Below, piece by piece: positions 23,229-35,205 of a stretch of 64,000 nt of DNA. This stretch comes from Kitagawia praeruptora (Eukaryota > Streptophyta > Magnoliopsida > Apiales > Apiaceae), in contig CM075349.1 in NCBI GenBank assembly GCA_037693485.1, positions 28,713,501-28,777,500 on the forward strand, in the 5' to 3' direction. The notes under the pieces were generated by a model. That model had not been told where the DNA came from and ran no database searches. It saw nothing but the letters and a program-made list of their open reading frames with translations. Numbering within the stretch: position 1 is the first letter of the stretch; the number at the start of each line of letters is the position of its first letter. Both the position numbers and the translations under genes were made by a program.

Positions 23229-23489
23229 CTTATACCGAAAACTAAGATGAAGTCTATCTGATTAGACAACTTCTCCATTTGTTACTAATGCACATTGCAC
23301 ATCATCACTACTATTATTCGTATATAATTAGATTAGCAAAATGCAGAACGAAATGTTGCTTTTGAAATCAGTCTGTGATTTTATAATATAACTTCTCAGC
23401 TCTAGGGTGTACATTGAATTGTTCAAAGTAGAGACAAATTTGTTTTTAAATAGTCAACCTTCTTTTGGTTTTTAGTACTTTGCATAATA
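23229..23489 (-). other. Presumed 5' flank of the split host gene
   Basis: AT-rich, with no coding potential. It ends at the target duplication of the LINE that inserted further upstream. Confidence 0.35.
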
Positions 23490-23983
23490 TATTTAGGATT
23501 ATTTACGTAAGATTTTTTCCATCCACTAATAAAATTCTCTCCCTCATTGTAACTAGCCGTTAGCGGCCGTTTTTAATCAGATCGGCAACTTTTGACCGGC
23601 GGACCGCCGGAAATTCAATAATATCACAGCTTTTTGTCTTCTCATTCCTACTATTTGTTCGTCTGCTGTTTAATTGTAATTGTTTCCGTTTTTTGCTTCG
23701 CCAGAACTGTTTATTTCTCCGCGTAGCAGTTATTCTCTCCCCCCTGCACCAGCTCTATCCCCGTCATCCCCTCTTTCTATCCATCCATTTACAACCTGCA
23801 ACCCCCCATACACTTCAAGCCACTCAGCAACTCTCCTTCCCTTTCTCCCTCTCCCAATATCCCTTTGTTTTCCACCCCCCCTCGTCATATCTCTGCATTC
23901 CCCCTCCCTGCTTTTCCGTTTTGTCTTTGTCGGCAACTCCTCTCTTAACCCCATAGATCTGGTGTTTCTGTTTCGTCCCTGTG

Positions 23984-23992
23984 TTATTATTA

Positions 23993-24031
<39 letters not shown>

Positions 24032-24143
24032 GTACTATTATTATTAGTATTATTATTATTATAATTTTCTATTATTATTTTTATTAGTATTATTACTACC
24101 ATTATTATTTTGACTATTATTATCTTTAATATTATTATTACTA
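23984..24143 (+). repeat. (ATT)n microsatellite in LINE 5' leader
   Basis: A long, partly interrupted (ATT/TTA)n tract that produces low-complexity false open frames (poly-Ile, poly-Asn). It follows a C/T-rich stretch (23730-23900). Confidence 0.9.
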
Positions 24144-24204
24144 CTATTTATTTAATTACTGGTTTTGACTTTCATTACTATTAGTATAATATTATGTTTT
24201 ATCG

Positions 24205-26778
24205 ATGTCACGTTTTTTGCGTGTTGGCAGTCTGAATTTAGGTACCCTGAACGGCAAATTTTTGGAGCTCGTGGATGTGTTGAAGAAGCGAAGGGTGGAC
24301 GTGGCATGTATTCAAGAGACTAGGTGGAAGGGAGCTCAGTCTAGAGAAGCGAACGGGTATAAGTTGTGGTACTCGGGTCTTGCCAACTCGAGGAACGGAG
24401 TGGGTATTCTTTTGGCGAATGATCTTAAAGACAACGTCGTAGACGTGAAGAGGTGTAACGACAGGATCATGGCAGTCAGAGTAGTGGTTGGGGAGAAGGT
24501 GGTGAACGTGGTGTGCGCGTATGCCCCTCAAGCCGGTTTGGGCGTCTCAGAGAAGGAGGCTTTTTGGGTCTGTTTAGATGAGTTGGTTGGAAGTATCCCG
24601 GGTGACCAACTTGTAGTGCTGGGTGGAGATTTTAATGGCCACATTGGTGAGAGGTCGGATGGCTATCCTGGCGCCCATGGGGGTTTCAGCTTCGGTGTCA
24701 GGAACGTCGGTGGGTCAGCGTTGTTGGAGTTTGCTACTGCCCAAGATTTGGTGATCGTGAATTCTGTTTTTCAGAAGAGGGCTGAACACCTCATTACCTT
24801 CAGCAGTGGAGGTCTCAACACTCAAATAGATTACCTTCTTATGCGCAAGAGGGATGCTAGGGCGTGCATAGATTGCAAGGTGTTTCGGAGTGAGGTTTAT
24901 GCTTCTCAGCACCGTCTGTTGGCCATGGATCTTTCTATAGGGGGCCGAGATGCTCGCAGGACGAGAGAGTCAAGATCAAGAATACTTTGGAAAGACTTGA
25001 AGGGCGAGAAGGCGGATGAATTCAGGGAGTCTTTGTTTAAAGAAGGTTGTTTCGATCTTAATGGAGATGCTAACTGTAGGTGGTCCAACATGGCGAATGC
25101 TATTCGGTGTGTGGGCGAGAAGGTGGTGGGGGTCTCGTCAGGAAAGTTCAGTGGCCATAAAGAGTCATGGTGGTGGAACGAGGAAGTGCAAAAGAAAGTA
25201 AAGGCAAAATGTGTGTTATTCAAAGAACTTTTGTCGAGTCCAGGGACGGAGAGGTCTCTGAAGCTGGAAGCATACAAGGTGGCGAGACGAGAGGCAAAAA
25301 AGGCTGTGGCGAAAGCCAAGAGTGAAGCGTACGAGGGGCTGTACAAGCGCCTAGATACCAAGGAAGGAGCGAACGCTATTTTTAAACTAGCTAAAGCTAG
25401 GGAGAGAAGGCGGCGCGACCTGGGTTCTGTTAAGTTTATTAAGGATGATGCAGGCCAAGTGTTATTAAGTGAAGATGCCATTAAGGAGAGGTGGAGTTCT
25501 TATTTTCACAATCTTTTCAATGGGGCGACGAGGAGTGGTGCCAGTGTGGCGCAAGAGGACACTCTTTCACCCGCCCGCTCCTTCTGCCCTTGTGATCGTA
25601 TCTCCATAGAAGAAGTCAAGGGTGCCCTTCAAAAGATGGCTAGAGGGAAGGCGGTAGGTCCGGATCAGATACCAATCGAGGTGTGGCTTTGTCTTGGTGA
25701 GGTGGGCGTTCTATGGCTAACAGATCTGTTTAATGCACTCCTCTCGGGTTCTAAGATGCCAGAGGAGTGGCGGCGCAGTATTGTAGTCCCTTTCTTCAAG
25801 AACAAAGGTGACGCCCAAAACTGTAGTAACTATCGAGGAATTAAATTACTCAGTCATACTATGAAACTTTGGGAGAGAGTGGTTGAATTTCGGATTAGAA
25901 GAGAGGTTGAAATCTCAGAGAACCAATTTGGTTTTATGCCGGGGAGATCGACGACAGAGGCCATTCACCTCGTCAGACGCCTTATGGAGAAGTTCAGAGA
26001 GCGTCGCAAAGACCTCCATATGGTGTTCATCGATCTTGAGAAGGCGTATGATAGCATCCCCCGTGAAGCTATTTGGAAGAGCCTTGAGGAGAGGAGGGTG
26101 TCGTCGGAGTACGTCAGGGCGATTCAAGACATGTACTTCCAAGCTTGTTCCTGCGTTCGGACCCCAGTCGGTGATGCTCGTTATTTCCCTGTGGAGATTG
26201 GGCTACACCAGGGGTCGGCCCTTAGCCCTCTTCTTTTCGCCCTGGTCCTAGATGTCATGACGAGAGGGATTCAAGACGCCATCCCTTGGTGTATGCTCTT
26301 CGCCGATGATATAGTGCTAGTGGCGGAATCGAGGGGGGAGGTAAATGAGAAGTTGGAGTTATGGAGATCCACTTTGGAGCCCCAAGGACTGCGTCTGAGC
26401 AGGTCTAAAACCGAATACCTTTGGTGCAACTTCAGTGGTGATGCCAACGAGGAAGGGGTGGAGGTTAGGATTGAAGATCAGACCGTCCCTCGTACGGATA
26501 AGTTCAAGTATTTGGGTTCGATCATCCAGAAGGAAGGTGAGATTGAAGATGATGTCACTCACCGTATCAACGCGGGGTGGCTAAGGTGGAGGGCTGCATC
26601 AGGGGTGATGTGCGATAGGAAAGTCCCGTTAAAGCTGAAAGGGAAGTTCTATAGAGCAGCTATCCGTCCTGCGATGTTATATGGTTCGGAGTGTTGGGCG
26701 GCGAAGAAGGCCCTCGAGTGCAAGTTGGAAGCAGCTGAAATGAGGATGTTGGTCCTGTGGCCGCACGATGTTAGATAG
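24205..26778 (+). pseudogene. LINE endonuclease-reverse transcriptase (RTE ORF), frameshifted near its end
   Basis: 857 codons from ATG at 24205 (MSRFLRVGSLNLGTLNGKF). The apurinic endonuclease domain spans about 1-225, with CIQETRW, YAPQAG, GGDFNGHIG, QIDYLL and SQHRLL. The RT domain spans about 470-730, with GPDQIPIEVW, NYRGIKLL, ENQFGFMPGRST, FIDLEKAYDSIPRE, LHQGSALSPLLF and FADDIVLV. After EMRML near 26745 the expected C-terminal segment is lost and a stop follows; the family sequence resumes in another frame at 26768. From family memory about 5 nt are missing there. Without this indel the gene would be complete. The product nicks DNA and primes reverse transcription on target DNA. Confidence 0.9.
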
Positions 26779-27124
26779 AATCCCGAATGTGGTTTTCAGG
26801 AGTGAGTTAGAGGTGGCGCCTTTTGCAGCGAAAGTTAGGGAAGTGAGGTTGAGATGGTTCGGCCACGTTCGTAGGAGGCATCCCGAAGCCCCGGTGAGGA
26901 GGGTCGAGAGTCTTACGGTTGTTGGGGTGAGGAGAAGAGGCAGACCGAGGAGGTCGTGGGAAGAACAGCTCAGGATGGATTTGAAGGCCTTAAACTTGGA
27001 TGAGAACGCGATAGCTGATAGGAGTTGTTGGAGGCGCCAGATTAGAGTTGTTGATTCTCTCCTAGGGAGTGGTTCTGTGGTTGAGAGCCTCAGAGTTGGG
27101 CTCTCTCGGTTAGCGTTAGCTTAG
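26768..27124 (+). pseudogene. C-terminal end of the LINE ORF after the frameshift
   Basis: The frame beginning MLDRIPNVVFRSELEVAPF and including RLRWFGHVRRR and RRGRPRRSWEEQL is the conserved tail of plant RTE proteins. It overlaps the end of the main frame by 11 nt, in the frame one base on (+1). Confidence 0.85.
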
Positions 27125-27477
27125 GAGCTTGGTTTTACATCTTCATATTGTCTTCTGTTTTCTGTTTTTGCAGGCGCTGGGAGCTTGGCCGGAGGTCTCC
27201 CTAGATCAGGAGAGGAGTGCACCTTGCCCGAGTAGGTAAGCCCCATGAGATTAAGGCCATGGGCCCAGGTTCGGTCGACTACTTTACCCACCATTATCAT
27301 CTTTGTATAAAATTCACTTTGATATTCGGGCACTAAGCCGGGGGTCTTCACGGAAACAGCCTCTCTACTGTAAAGTAGGGGTATGGTCTGCGTACATTTT
27401 ACCCTCTCCAGACCCTGCTTTATGCGGGATTTACTGGGTATGTTTGGTTTGGTTTGGTTTTATTTAGGATTATTTAC

Positions 27478-27724
27478 CAACTATCATTATTAAAAAAATA
27501 CGAAAATTTTATGCATATGTTTGTTCTCAACTGGTCAGTGTTGTATATACAATTAACAAGTTGATCATGGGTTTCGACGAATATTTTATGGTACCGTGTT
27601 GGTTAATGAACAACTTTTTTAAAATAATCCAGCCATTACTTTAAATTGAAAGACTTTGCCCTTAACCGTGATATAAGGAATCCTTAAAAAAATGTTGTTG
27701 TGGAATAAAAACTAGGTTATGAAT
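27478..27724. other. Intergenic, nothing recognised
   Basis: AT-rich sequence downstream of the LINE with no open frame or repeat I can name. Confidence 0.3.
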
Positions 27725-28215
27725 ATTGCGGTTATGGTTTAAGTATATTCAATGCAAAGGGTGGTTGAGCTTCGAGCTTTAATGGCTGCTTCTGAGTTCG
27801 AGACTTAATCGGTCCTCACAGAATGCCTACGTATCTCTGTATTAAGAGAATCAAGCCAATAAAACGTAGTTCTGAGATGAGGGGTCTGACCCTTTATATA
27901 GGCTGAGAAGCCTTAGAGTTGTATTAGGGTTAGGTGACTTGGTGGGTAAGTCAGCCTAGAGGAAAGTTCTAGACTCCTACCTTGTAGGAGTCTGTTTCCT
28001 TGTATGAGTATGCGATTCGGAGGCTACTCCTTGTAGAGATAATGTCCCTATCTGACACTTATTGCTGAGCTGTTTATTATCCTTAATATTAATTACGAAA
28101 TTAATATTGTAAATAGGATTTGGGCCCATCTGGTGGGCCCCACGTTTGGACCATTCTAGGTCTAATTAATGCCACATTAAATGTGTCTTTAGGGCTTACT
28201 TTCAGCCCACATCAA
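27725..28215 (-). repeat. Degraded LTR-like segment (probable solo LTR)
   Basis: On minus, a TATATAAA box (about 27891-27898) is followed by CCCCTCATCTCAGAACTACG and ATACGTAGGCATTCTGTG. These are typical of the R/U5 part of many plant gypsy LTRs (compare GCCTACGTATC...AGAATCAAGCC on plus). No internal domain lies on either side. Borders are approximate and no target duplication was found. Confidence 0.42.
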
Positions 28216-28285
28216 ATGTGATATAAGAAGTTGTCATTGTTTATAATATTTTTAACATTATTAATACGGTAATATACGTGATTTG

Positions 28286-28480
28286 CTCTGTTATTGAAAT
28301 CGGCCGTTTTCTGAAAAATCGCCGATAAAACAAACAAAAATCGGTCAAAATTTTAGAATCGATTCGGCCGATTTTGCAAAAAAATGTCGATAAATCGCCG
28401 ATTTTTCAACCAAATCACCCGATAAATCGTAAATCGATATCTCAACCGAATAGTTCCGATTTCCGAAATCTGCAACACTG
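28286..28480. mobile_element. hAT-type MITE, CGAT-rich family, copy 1
   Basis: An 8-bp target duplication GTGATTTG at 28278-28285 and 28481-28488. The right end, read inwards, is CAGTGTTGCAGATTTCGG; the left end CTCTGTTATTGAAATCGG matches it at about 13 of 18 positions. The inside is made of short CCGATT/AATCGG units. It is homologous to the element at 40616-40884. Confidence 0.75.
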
Positions 28481-30317
28481 GTGATTTGTGAATAAATTTA
28501 AGTTTGTTTTGTCAATTTTGTAGTTACAGGATACTTGTATTTTCCTGTAACATCATAAATTTCAAGATAATTAAAATATTTGTGTTTGGTTTATTACAAT
28601 GTAACTAGAGGTTATGTTGTTAATTTTGGTAAATAATTAATGATTTTATATTGGATAGTTATATAAATTGTGGTGACAATGGTCCATTTCGGTAATTAAG
28701 TTCACGTGCTTTGTAGTAAGTAACTTCAAAAATTTTGTAACTTATTTTTAAGAGAAAATTGAGCCTGGGGTCGTTCTCAGGGATTTCTCCTAAGATTATT
28801 AATACCTTATATATAATTTTATCCAAATTTTTGGTCGTCGCCGCTGTATTACAAAAAGCATATGATCCGTTGGATTAAAAGTCATCCGTTGGATTATAAA
28901 TTATATCCTTATATATCTATTTATAATTTTCACTTTATTAATTTACTATAATACCCTTTTTTCATCGATTTGATCGATTTGTTTTTTTCTTCATCATTAT
29001 AACTAAATTTAATTTAAAAATATCTTTATAAGAGGGATCTTATCCAAATTTTTGGTCTGGCCGCTGTACTACCAAAATTATATGATCCGTTGGATTGAAA
29101 CTAAACGATCAAGATTAGATCACATAAAAAAGAAATTATAATCTAAAAAGGATATAATTAGAAAAGGTTGTATTAGAAGTGAATTTTAAAAAGAAAATTA
29201 TAATCTAAAAAGGTTGTATTATAATTGAATTTTAAAAAGAAAATTATATTCTAAAAAGGATATAATTAAAAAAAGTTGTATGAGAATTGAATTTTATTTT
29301 TTATTTTTTACTATCTGCCCTCTATCTTGAGATCTAGAAATCAGATTTGAATGATTTTACAATCCATGCGAACCTCATAAAATTATCTTTAATTTAGTGA
29401 TGCTTTTGAATGATTTTACAATCCATGCGAACCTCATAAAATTATCTTTAATTTAGTGATGCTTTAATAATTATTATTCAAATAGAAACACTCAGAATAT
29501 CAAGAGAAAATATAATTAAGAATTTTTACATTAATCCTAATCTATGTAGAAGTTCTACATTGATAATGCTATCAATTGTAGAAAACCTAATTGTATATGA
29601 TTTAAATCATTGACATATACATTTTCGTATTTCAATATAAAAATACTTTTTATTTTATAACATATTAAAATATAAAACATTTTTTATGCTAAATCTAACG
29701 ATTTTCATCTATTTATTTTAAGATCTTTGTCGTACGGAGGAATAGACGATTATCAAAATTTTGGACAAAATCTATCTTATATAAATATACGGAGTACTTT
29801 TTAGTTTATAACATTTTAAAATATAAAACATTTTTATGCTAGATCCATCGATTTTCATCTATTTATTTTAAGATCTTTGTCATACGGAGGAATAGACTAC
29901 AAATTATTAAATTTTCGGACAAAATCTCTCTTACACTTATTATTAAAATTGTATTTGGTTGTGAGTAGAACTATCTTTAAATAATTATAAGGATATTTTG
30001 ATAATCAAAACGAATTATAAGTAGAATTCATAAATCAAAAAGAATTTTTTTACTTAAAAAATCGTCAATTTCTTATCTTTTTTGTTTCTGTGTAGATTTA
30101 ATTATATTAAATCATCATTTATTTAAAGATTATTTTGTTAATTTCATGTGGGCTGTAAACGTCCAAATCAAATTTTAAAATTCAAGATAGAGTACAAATA
30201 TTAAATCGAACATGTAAAATCTTATATATATCAATTTTTAAACACCAATTTGATATGTAAATTAATAACTTATAAAATTTCATAAAAGTAATATAATTGT
30301 AGATATTAAAAAGGAGT
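28481..30317. repeat. AT-rich region with several local duplications
   Basis: No gene is visible. Local repeats: a segment around ATCCAAATTTTTGGTC and TATGATCCGTTGGATT twice (28821-28880 and 29037-29097); a degenerate 45-50 bp repeat three times (about 29130-29295); a 59-bp tandem duplication (29346-29404, 29405-29463); and a 140-bp imperfect duplication (about 29650-29790 and 29800-29940). Several may belong to the Helitron whose 3' end follows. Confidence 0.6.
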
Positions 30318-30343
30318 CGTGCGTTGCACGGGTTATAAGCTAA
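30318..30343 (+). mobile_element. Helitron 3' terminus (hairpin plus CTAA)
   Basis: CGTGC-GTT-GCACG forms a perfect hairpin, followed by GGTTATAAG and the terminal CTAA, with T next: the A/T insertion rule and CTRR end of Helitrons. A possible 5' end, TCTATC, is at 29769 after an A, but it is uncertain. Confidence 0.55.
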
Positions 30344-30718
30344 TAACATAAAAAGCCTATAAAGTAAGTGGCTCGCAGGGGCATGTTTTGTAAATACTGT
30401 ATTAATTTCCCTTTAAATTTATATTGAAAAGTTTTTAAACTTAGGTAAAATCCTGAGATCATCCTCAGACACATGAATCCTTATTTTTAATATAAGGAAT
30501 TTCAAATTATATAGCTGGGAATCGAAACAAACGAGGCCTTAGTATCCATTCTCTTATAATTCTACACTGAGCAATAATCGAACCCAAACGACTGGCCATC
30601 CAAGCTCACTCCAAGTATTTACTTGGTACAAGTAAGATGCTTCAACTACTATTCACTTCATACACAGAGTAAAAAAATAAATATAGAGCTCAGGAGTTGG
30701 AGCATTTGATAGAAAAAA

Positions 30719-31203
30719 ATGGAAGTAGCAAATGCAAGAAAGCTAGGGAGCACTCTCCAAGTACCTTCAGTACAAGAACTGGCCAAGGAAAAATCTGCCG
30801 CAGTTCTGTTACGGTACGTACATTCGGATAAAGATCCTGTAATTCTCAGTTCAACAAATTTACTTGAAGTCCCTGTTATATCGACATGGAGATCTTAGTT
30901 AAGTGCTACTGAACAGAAGATCCGAGTACAACACTTGTTTTTTGGTCTTTGAAGTTGATAAACCATGGTGTTGGCGATTTATTACTGGACAAAGTGAAAA
31001 CAGAGGTTGAGGAGTTTTTTAAGCTGTCACTGGTAGACGAACGAAAGTTTGGTCAACTTTTGGGAGATATTGAGGGATTTGGACAGGCCTTCGTAGTCTC
31101 GAACGAGCAGAACCTTGATTGGGCTGATATGTTTTACATGATCACCCTTCCTACGGATCTGAGGAAACAACACTTATTGCCACGACTACCTCAATCATTC
31201 TAA
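30719..31203 (+). pseudogene. SRG1-like 2-oxoglutarate dioxygenase, broken copy (exons 1-2 only)
   Basis: Starts MEVANARKLGSTLQVPSVQE and matches exon 1 of the gene at 40262, including the leader before the ATG. A small indel near 30885 (PVISTWRS then stop, against PVIDMKIL) breaks the frame. The rest of exon 1 and intron 1 are nearly all missing. Exon 2 follows from about 30952: LINHGVGDLLLDKVKTEVEE through LDWADMFYM to LPRLPQSF and a stop. The catalytic exons 3 and 4 are absent. It is a dead paralogue of the dioxygenase downstream. Confidence 0.85.
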
Positions 31204-31328
31204 GTAATGAAATTTTCTCTACTTATGGGCTCATACGTTGACAACATACATCAAGCCATAACGAAATTTTTGTCATGGGAATTTGACAACGCACTTATTG
31301 TTAAATGAAAGAACCATAATCATCATCC

Positions 31329-32219
31329 TCAAAATACACAAAAGTAAGCAATAGATCGACCCAATAGAAGAATAAGAGGTCTCTCCAACTGATGGAAATG
31401 ACGTACGCCCAAGCTAGGCACCGTGACTTGTCCCAGTATCTTTGTCTTGGTATTGAAGAACATAATTAATTGACATTGCATGTCAGTATTATAACCTACC
31501 CAAAATGCAGTAATATTCGCAAATACTGATTGATTAGTACACATATGATCAACCAAAACCTTATCCTGACAGATTTTCTTCCAAGAATTAGTGTTTAGAC
31601 TATAAACACCAATCACGACTGAGTGCGGGTATTGTTCATAGGAGTCCTCAGTTGAGTAAGGATCAAGATCATAATTATCAGGTGAGTCAGGTGCGGAGGT
31701 CAAACTAGGCTTAACAACATGAACAACATAATCATTAATTTCCAATAAAAACCCAAAAGCTAAAGCCTTCCACTTAGTCTCCTCAAATGTAAATCTAGGA
31801 AGGGGTGATTCTGGGACAATCTTAAATTTTTGAACAAGAGGATTCCAGATAGAAATTTTGGGACTGTAACCATTTGACTCTGCACATCAGGCATTGGGGT
31901 GAAAGTCAGGTGGATAAACAAATGTGCAATATTCTTGAGATTATACATCATCATAACGTACTGTGTATGAACGGGTACTAGTACTGTGTATGAACGGGTA
32001 CTAGTATTACAGAAGAGTAAATATTTAGGATTAACATGGGTTGTCATTTTATGATAATTGCAGTGAAGAGAGATAAACATAGAAGATTTAATAAGAGAAT
32101 ACCATGATTTTTGGATGGCAACGTAAGACATACTTAACAGGAAGTCTTTTGAATATTTCCAACAAGATTTCTTCTGGGAAGTCATAAGAGAGCTTGTTCC
32201 TGTGCTTTGACAAGCTCAT
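31329..32219 (-). pseudogene. F-box protein with FBA-type C-terminus, frameshifted copy
   Basis: From ATG at 32219 the frame gives MSLSKHRNKLSYDFPEEILL and EIFKRLPVKYVLRC, a plant F-box core. A net 5-nt deletion relative to the paralogue at 35285 then shifts the frame; IQKSWYSLIKSSMFISLH and NPKYLLFCN follow in another one. Another shift comes later, and the region homologous to the FBA domain resumes at 31745 (YVVHVVKPSLTSAP, NTNSWKKICQDKV, FWVGYNTD) until RSIAYFCVF and a stop. F-box proteins recruit substrates to SCF ubiquitin ligases; this copy cannot make a full product. Confidence 0.82.
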
Positions 32220-33821
32220 CTCAACTCAATTTATAGTAGGAAGATCAGTGAAGGCTGCGGCAACTAGGTACCTTTTTTGGGTCTGATATCGATTGATATT
32301 TGTCTGTTTTCGGGTTAAAGTACACATGACAATGGGTCGGGTTCGTAAAATATTAATTTTATTTTACTATACATAAAATATTGATTTTTTATATTAATTA
32401 TATTAGTGGATATTGATATAGCGTTCACTCGATAGGAATCTAGGATTAAACATTATCATTCATTTAGCAGTAATTTTTTACTTTTTTTTGTAAAAAACTA
32501 TATTGCATATCACTAGCACATTACCCGTCTTGATATTCAACGAAGATTTGAAGATACTGGTAATTAGGATGATATAATTGTAAAATAAAGTAATTAGGAT
32601 GTAAACATACTTTATTTTAGGATAGAACAATAAATGATATAATTGTTCAAGTACATAAATTTTTTTCCCAAACAAACACTTCATAGTTTACAACTTGCCA
32701 TCAGATATGCACAAAAATAACTTTAAAAAGGAAAACATAAAATATTTATCTAATAAACTTTATATACTTTTCCTAGTAGATCTGCCTGTAGGATGGAGAA
32801 CACATTAACTTTTTAGGCTGGTTCAACTCTAAATTTCTGCCTAAAGAGTAAAGACACTCATCTTTCTTTATCACTGCAAATTTCAAACCTATTGTCCAGA
32901 CAGACTTCGTACTGACCACAAAACAGATCCCCACAAACATCTAAATGGCAAGAATACCACTTACAGTTGAAACTTAGTTATTACTTATTAGAACTATAAG
33001 CAAAACCGCGGCATGATGAAATTGTAGAGAACACGTAATTGCCACGTAACAAGGTCGTTAAAAATTTATAAGCAGCTACTTCCGAGCTTGCTAAATGCAA
33101 AGATGTCACTTGTATGACAATTGGACATTCATTAGATAAAATCAGAAAATTGATCAAAGTTGAAGTACAAAAGTTAGCTGGTACATACTAGGAAGGACAC
33201 GTTGATTTGCAAATATAAACGATTAATAAGAACAAAACAACTTATTTGCGCATCCATTAAAGCATTATAGAGTTTTTTAGATAATAGAACTCCATACTGG
33301 CATAGTAAGCATGATCCTACTACTCCAAACAACCATTTTGGTTCAAACTTTGATCTTTCTCAATGACACAAATGACAAATCTAAACATTCTGCATATGGA
33401 CATAACATACACAAATATACACAAAGGAAAAAGAGAATCTAAAGGATGATAGCAATTGATTGTTTTTCACGATCCGGCTACACGGAAGTGAAGATAAAAG
33501 GAAAGGATGAACTAAATGAAAAGGTAATAAATAACTTTGCGATACGAAGACCAGTTATATCAATAAATAATACTGTGAAGACTACTTCAACTTACAGTGA
33601 AATCATTCAAGAAACAAAACCAGAATCCACAAAATCCAAAAATTGTTTGGCTCGTCTTATCCTTTTCAGCACATCCACCAACAATCCCTGCCCTCATTAG
33701 CAATCAGATGTTGACATCTTTCAATGTTCACGGTCCACTTTTGACATCGAAAAAAGAAGAGTTGAAGAGCTCTAGCAAGTTCCCCATTGTGACTTCCGAC
33801 TTAACATTTTGTTCAACTATT
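32220..33821. other. Intergenic, nothing recognised
   Basis: Upstream flank of the F-box pseudogene, then AT-rich sequence to the end of the second F-box gene. Short frames (32478-32684 minus, 33446-33700 plus, 33597-33845 plus) resemble nothing I know. No RNA gene seen. Confidence 0.3.
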
Positions 33822-34973
33822 TCAATCAATATCAAGCAACACTAGAGTTTCCACGAAAGGGCTAATGACAAAAGGTGATCTAGAGCCCTCCTCGTGATAG
33901 GAATAAGGAGTCGATTCAGCAAAATCATATGGTTCATGAGTATCAAGATCATACACAATCAAATTGTATGATTTTGCTAGTATTGGTTCTCCATTGTTTC
34001 TTAAACCCAGAACTTCAGCCAGAACATCTTCACTTAGACCAACGCTCATCTTTTTCTGCCAAGAAAACCCACCAATCTTATCGTCTTTCAATACCCAAAT
34101 GTCCAAATGAGCATAATCATATTCGTCATCGCCTTCGTCAGCATCCTCCTGATCGACCTCAACAAAGTAAGCAATAGATTGACCAAATGGAAGAATAACA
34201 GGATTCTCAATCTGACGTTCGTGAATTCTAATCCAGAAAGGAACCTCGATTTGTCGCACTACATTTGTCTTCGTATCAAAGTACATAACGAACTGAGTTA
34301 AATTGTTGGAATTATACCCTACCCAAAATGCACTACCATTAACAAATACCGATTGATCAGTACTGATACGATCAACAAAAACCTTATCTTGGCATATTTT
34401 CTTCCAAGAATTAGTGTTTAGACCATTAACACCAATAACAACTGTGTGCGGGTATTGTTCATATTCTTCATCGTAAGGACTATAATGAGGTGCACAGGTA
34501 ACACTAGGTTTGACAATATGTACCACAACATAATCATCAACTTCCAGTGAAAACCCAAAAGCTAAAGCACTCCACTCAATCTCCTTATATTCAAACGTAG
34601 AAAGAGGCGAGTTGGGGACAGTCTTAACTTTTTGAAAAAGAGGATTCCATATATAAATGTCGGGGTCATAATCAAAGTTCTTATCAAACATAGTAGACAT
34701 ACAAATTAAACCATTCGACTGCACATACCAAGAACTAAAAGGCAAGTCAAGTGGATAATCAAATGTGCCATATTCTCGACATTGTGCATCATCAGAACGA
34801 ACTGTCATTACAGCATTATTAACATCATGGAAAAGAAGATACTTAGGATTAATATGGGCTGTCATTTTCTGGAATTGGAATAGAGAGACATAAATATAGG
34901 AGTTTTTATAAGATGATACCATGATTTTTGGACAGCTCCGCAACGTAAGACATACTCCCTCCGTCCAATCCAT
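33822..34973 (-). CDS. F-box associated (FBA) domain protein; open frame starts in a Stowaway MITE
   Basis: A 383-codon open frame on minus ending SPFVISPFVETLVLLDID. The body is the beta-propeller-like FBA region of plant F-box proteins (F-box/kelch At3g06240 or CPR30 type): NPKYLLFHD, SNGLICMS, IYIWNPLFQKVKTVP, FGFSLEVDDYVVVHIVKPS, NTNSWKKICQDKVF, FWVGYNSNN, LDIWVLKDD. The start MDWTEGV is encoded by the MITE at 34955-35205, not by the ancestral gene. The true F-box lies beyond the MITE (35206-35285) and is out of frame with this part because of a 1-nt deletion near 34880. The transcript could still give an FBA protein without an F-box. Whether it is expressed is unknown. Confidence 0.75.
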   Translation of the reverse strand: MDWTEGVCLTLRSCPKIMVSSYKNSYIYVSLFQFQKMTAHINPKYLLFHDVNNAVMTVRSDDAQCREYGTFDYPLDLPFSSWYVQSNGLICMSTMFDKNFDYDPDIYIWNPLFQKVKTVPNSPLSTFEYKEIEWSALAFGFSLEVDDYVVVHIVKPSVTCAPHYSPYDEEYEQYPHTVVIGVNGLNTNSWKKICQDKVFVDRISTDQSVFVNGSAFWVGYNSNNLTQFVMYFDTKTNVVRQIEVPFWIRIHERQIENPVILPFGQSIAYFVEVDQEDADEGDDEYDYAHLDIWVLKDDKIGGFSWQKKMSVGLSEDVLAEVLGLRNNGEPILAKSYNLIVYDLDTHEPYDFAESTPYSYHEEGSRSPFVISPFVETLVLLDID

Positions 34974-35205
34974 TTCTTTACATAAAAAACTGCGTATCTG
35001 ACACGCATTTTAAGTTGCATTTTAAGGATAGTTATATAACTTATTTTTTATATTTTCTTTTTTTGTATAAAAATAGAACAATCCTATTTTTATACAAAAA
35101 AAGAAAATATTAAAAATAAGTTATGGAACTATCCTTAAAATGCACCTTAAAATCCGTGCCGGAAATTGGTCCGCAAATGTAAACAATTGAAAAAAACAGA
35201 GGGAG
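34955..35205. mobile_element. Stowaway MITE inside the F-box coding sequence
   Basis: 251 bp with CTCCCTCCGTCC at the left and CAGAGGGAG at the right end, flanked by the TA target duplication (34953-34954, 35206-35207). It folds into a near-perfect long hairpin (arms around 35030-35070 and 35080-35125, TTTTTGTATAAAAATAG against its complement). Removing it restores the frame LPIKYVLRCGAVQKSW of the F-box. Confidence 0.88.

Larger units (their letters stand above)
23507..27460 (+). mobile_element. Full-length RTE-type LINE
   Basis: A perfect 17-bp target duplication, TATTTAGGATTATTTAC, lies at 23490-23506 and 27461-27477. Between them are a 0.7-kb 5' leader, one APE-RT open frame, a 3' UTR and a short repetitive tail (TTTGG three times) in place of poly(A). 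Endonuclease plus RT without an RNase H domain, and a simple-repeat tail, are hallmarks of the RTE clade. In plants these are often mis-annotated as craniofacial development protein 2-like. The last 150 nt (ACAGCCTCTCTACTGTAAAG to CTGGGTATG) resemble the 3' end of Au-type plant SINEs, which are thought to borrow this LINE's machinery. Confidence 0.92.

Noticed and set aside
23680..24102. Frames of 87-135 codons with poly-Ile or poly-Asn
   Set aside because: Artefacts of the C/T-rich and (ATT)n leader of the LINE.
24238..26562. Several minus-strand frames up to 191 codons
   Set aside because: Shadows of the LINE endonuclease-RT frame.
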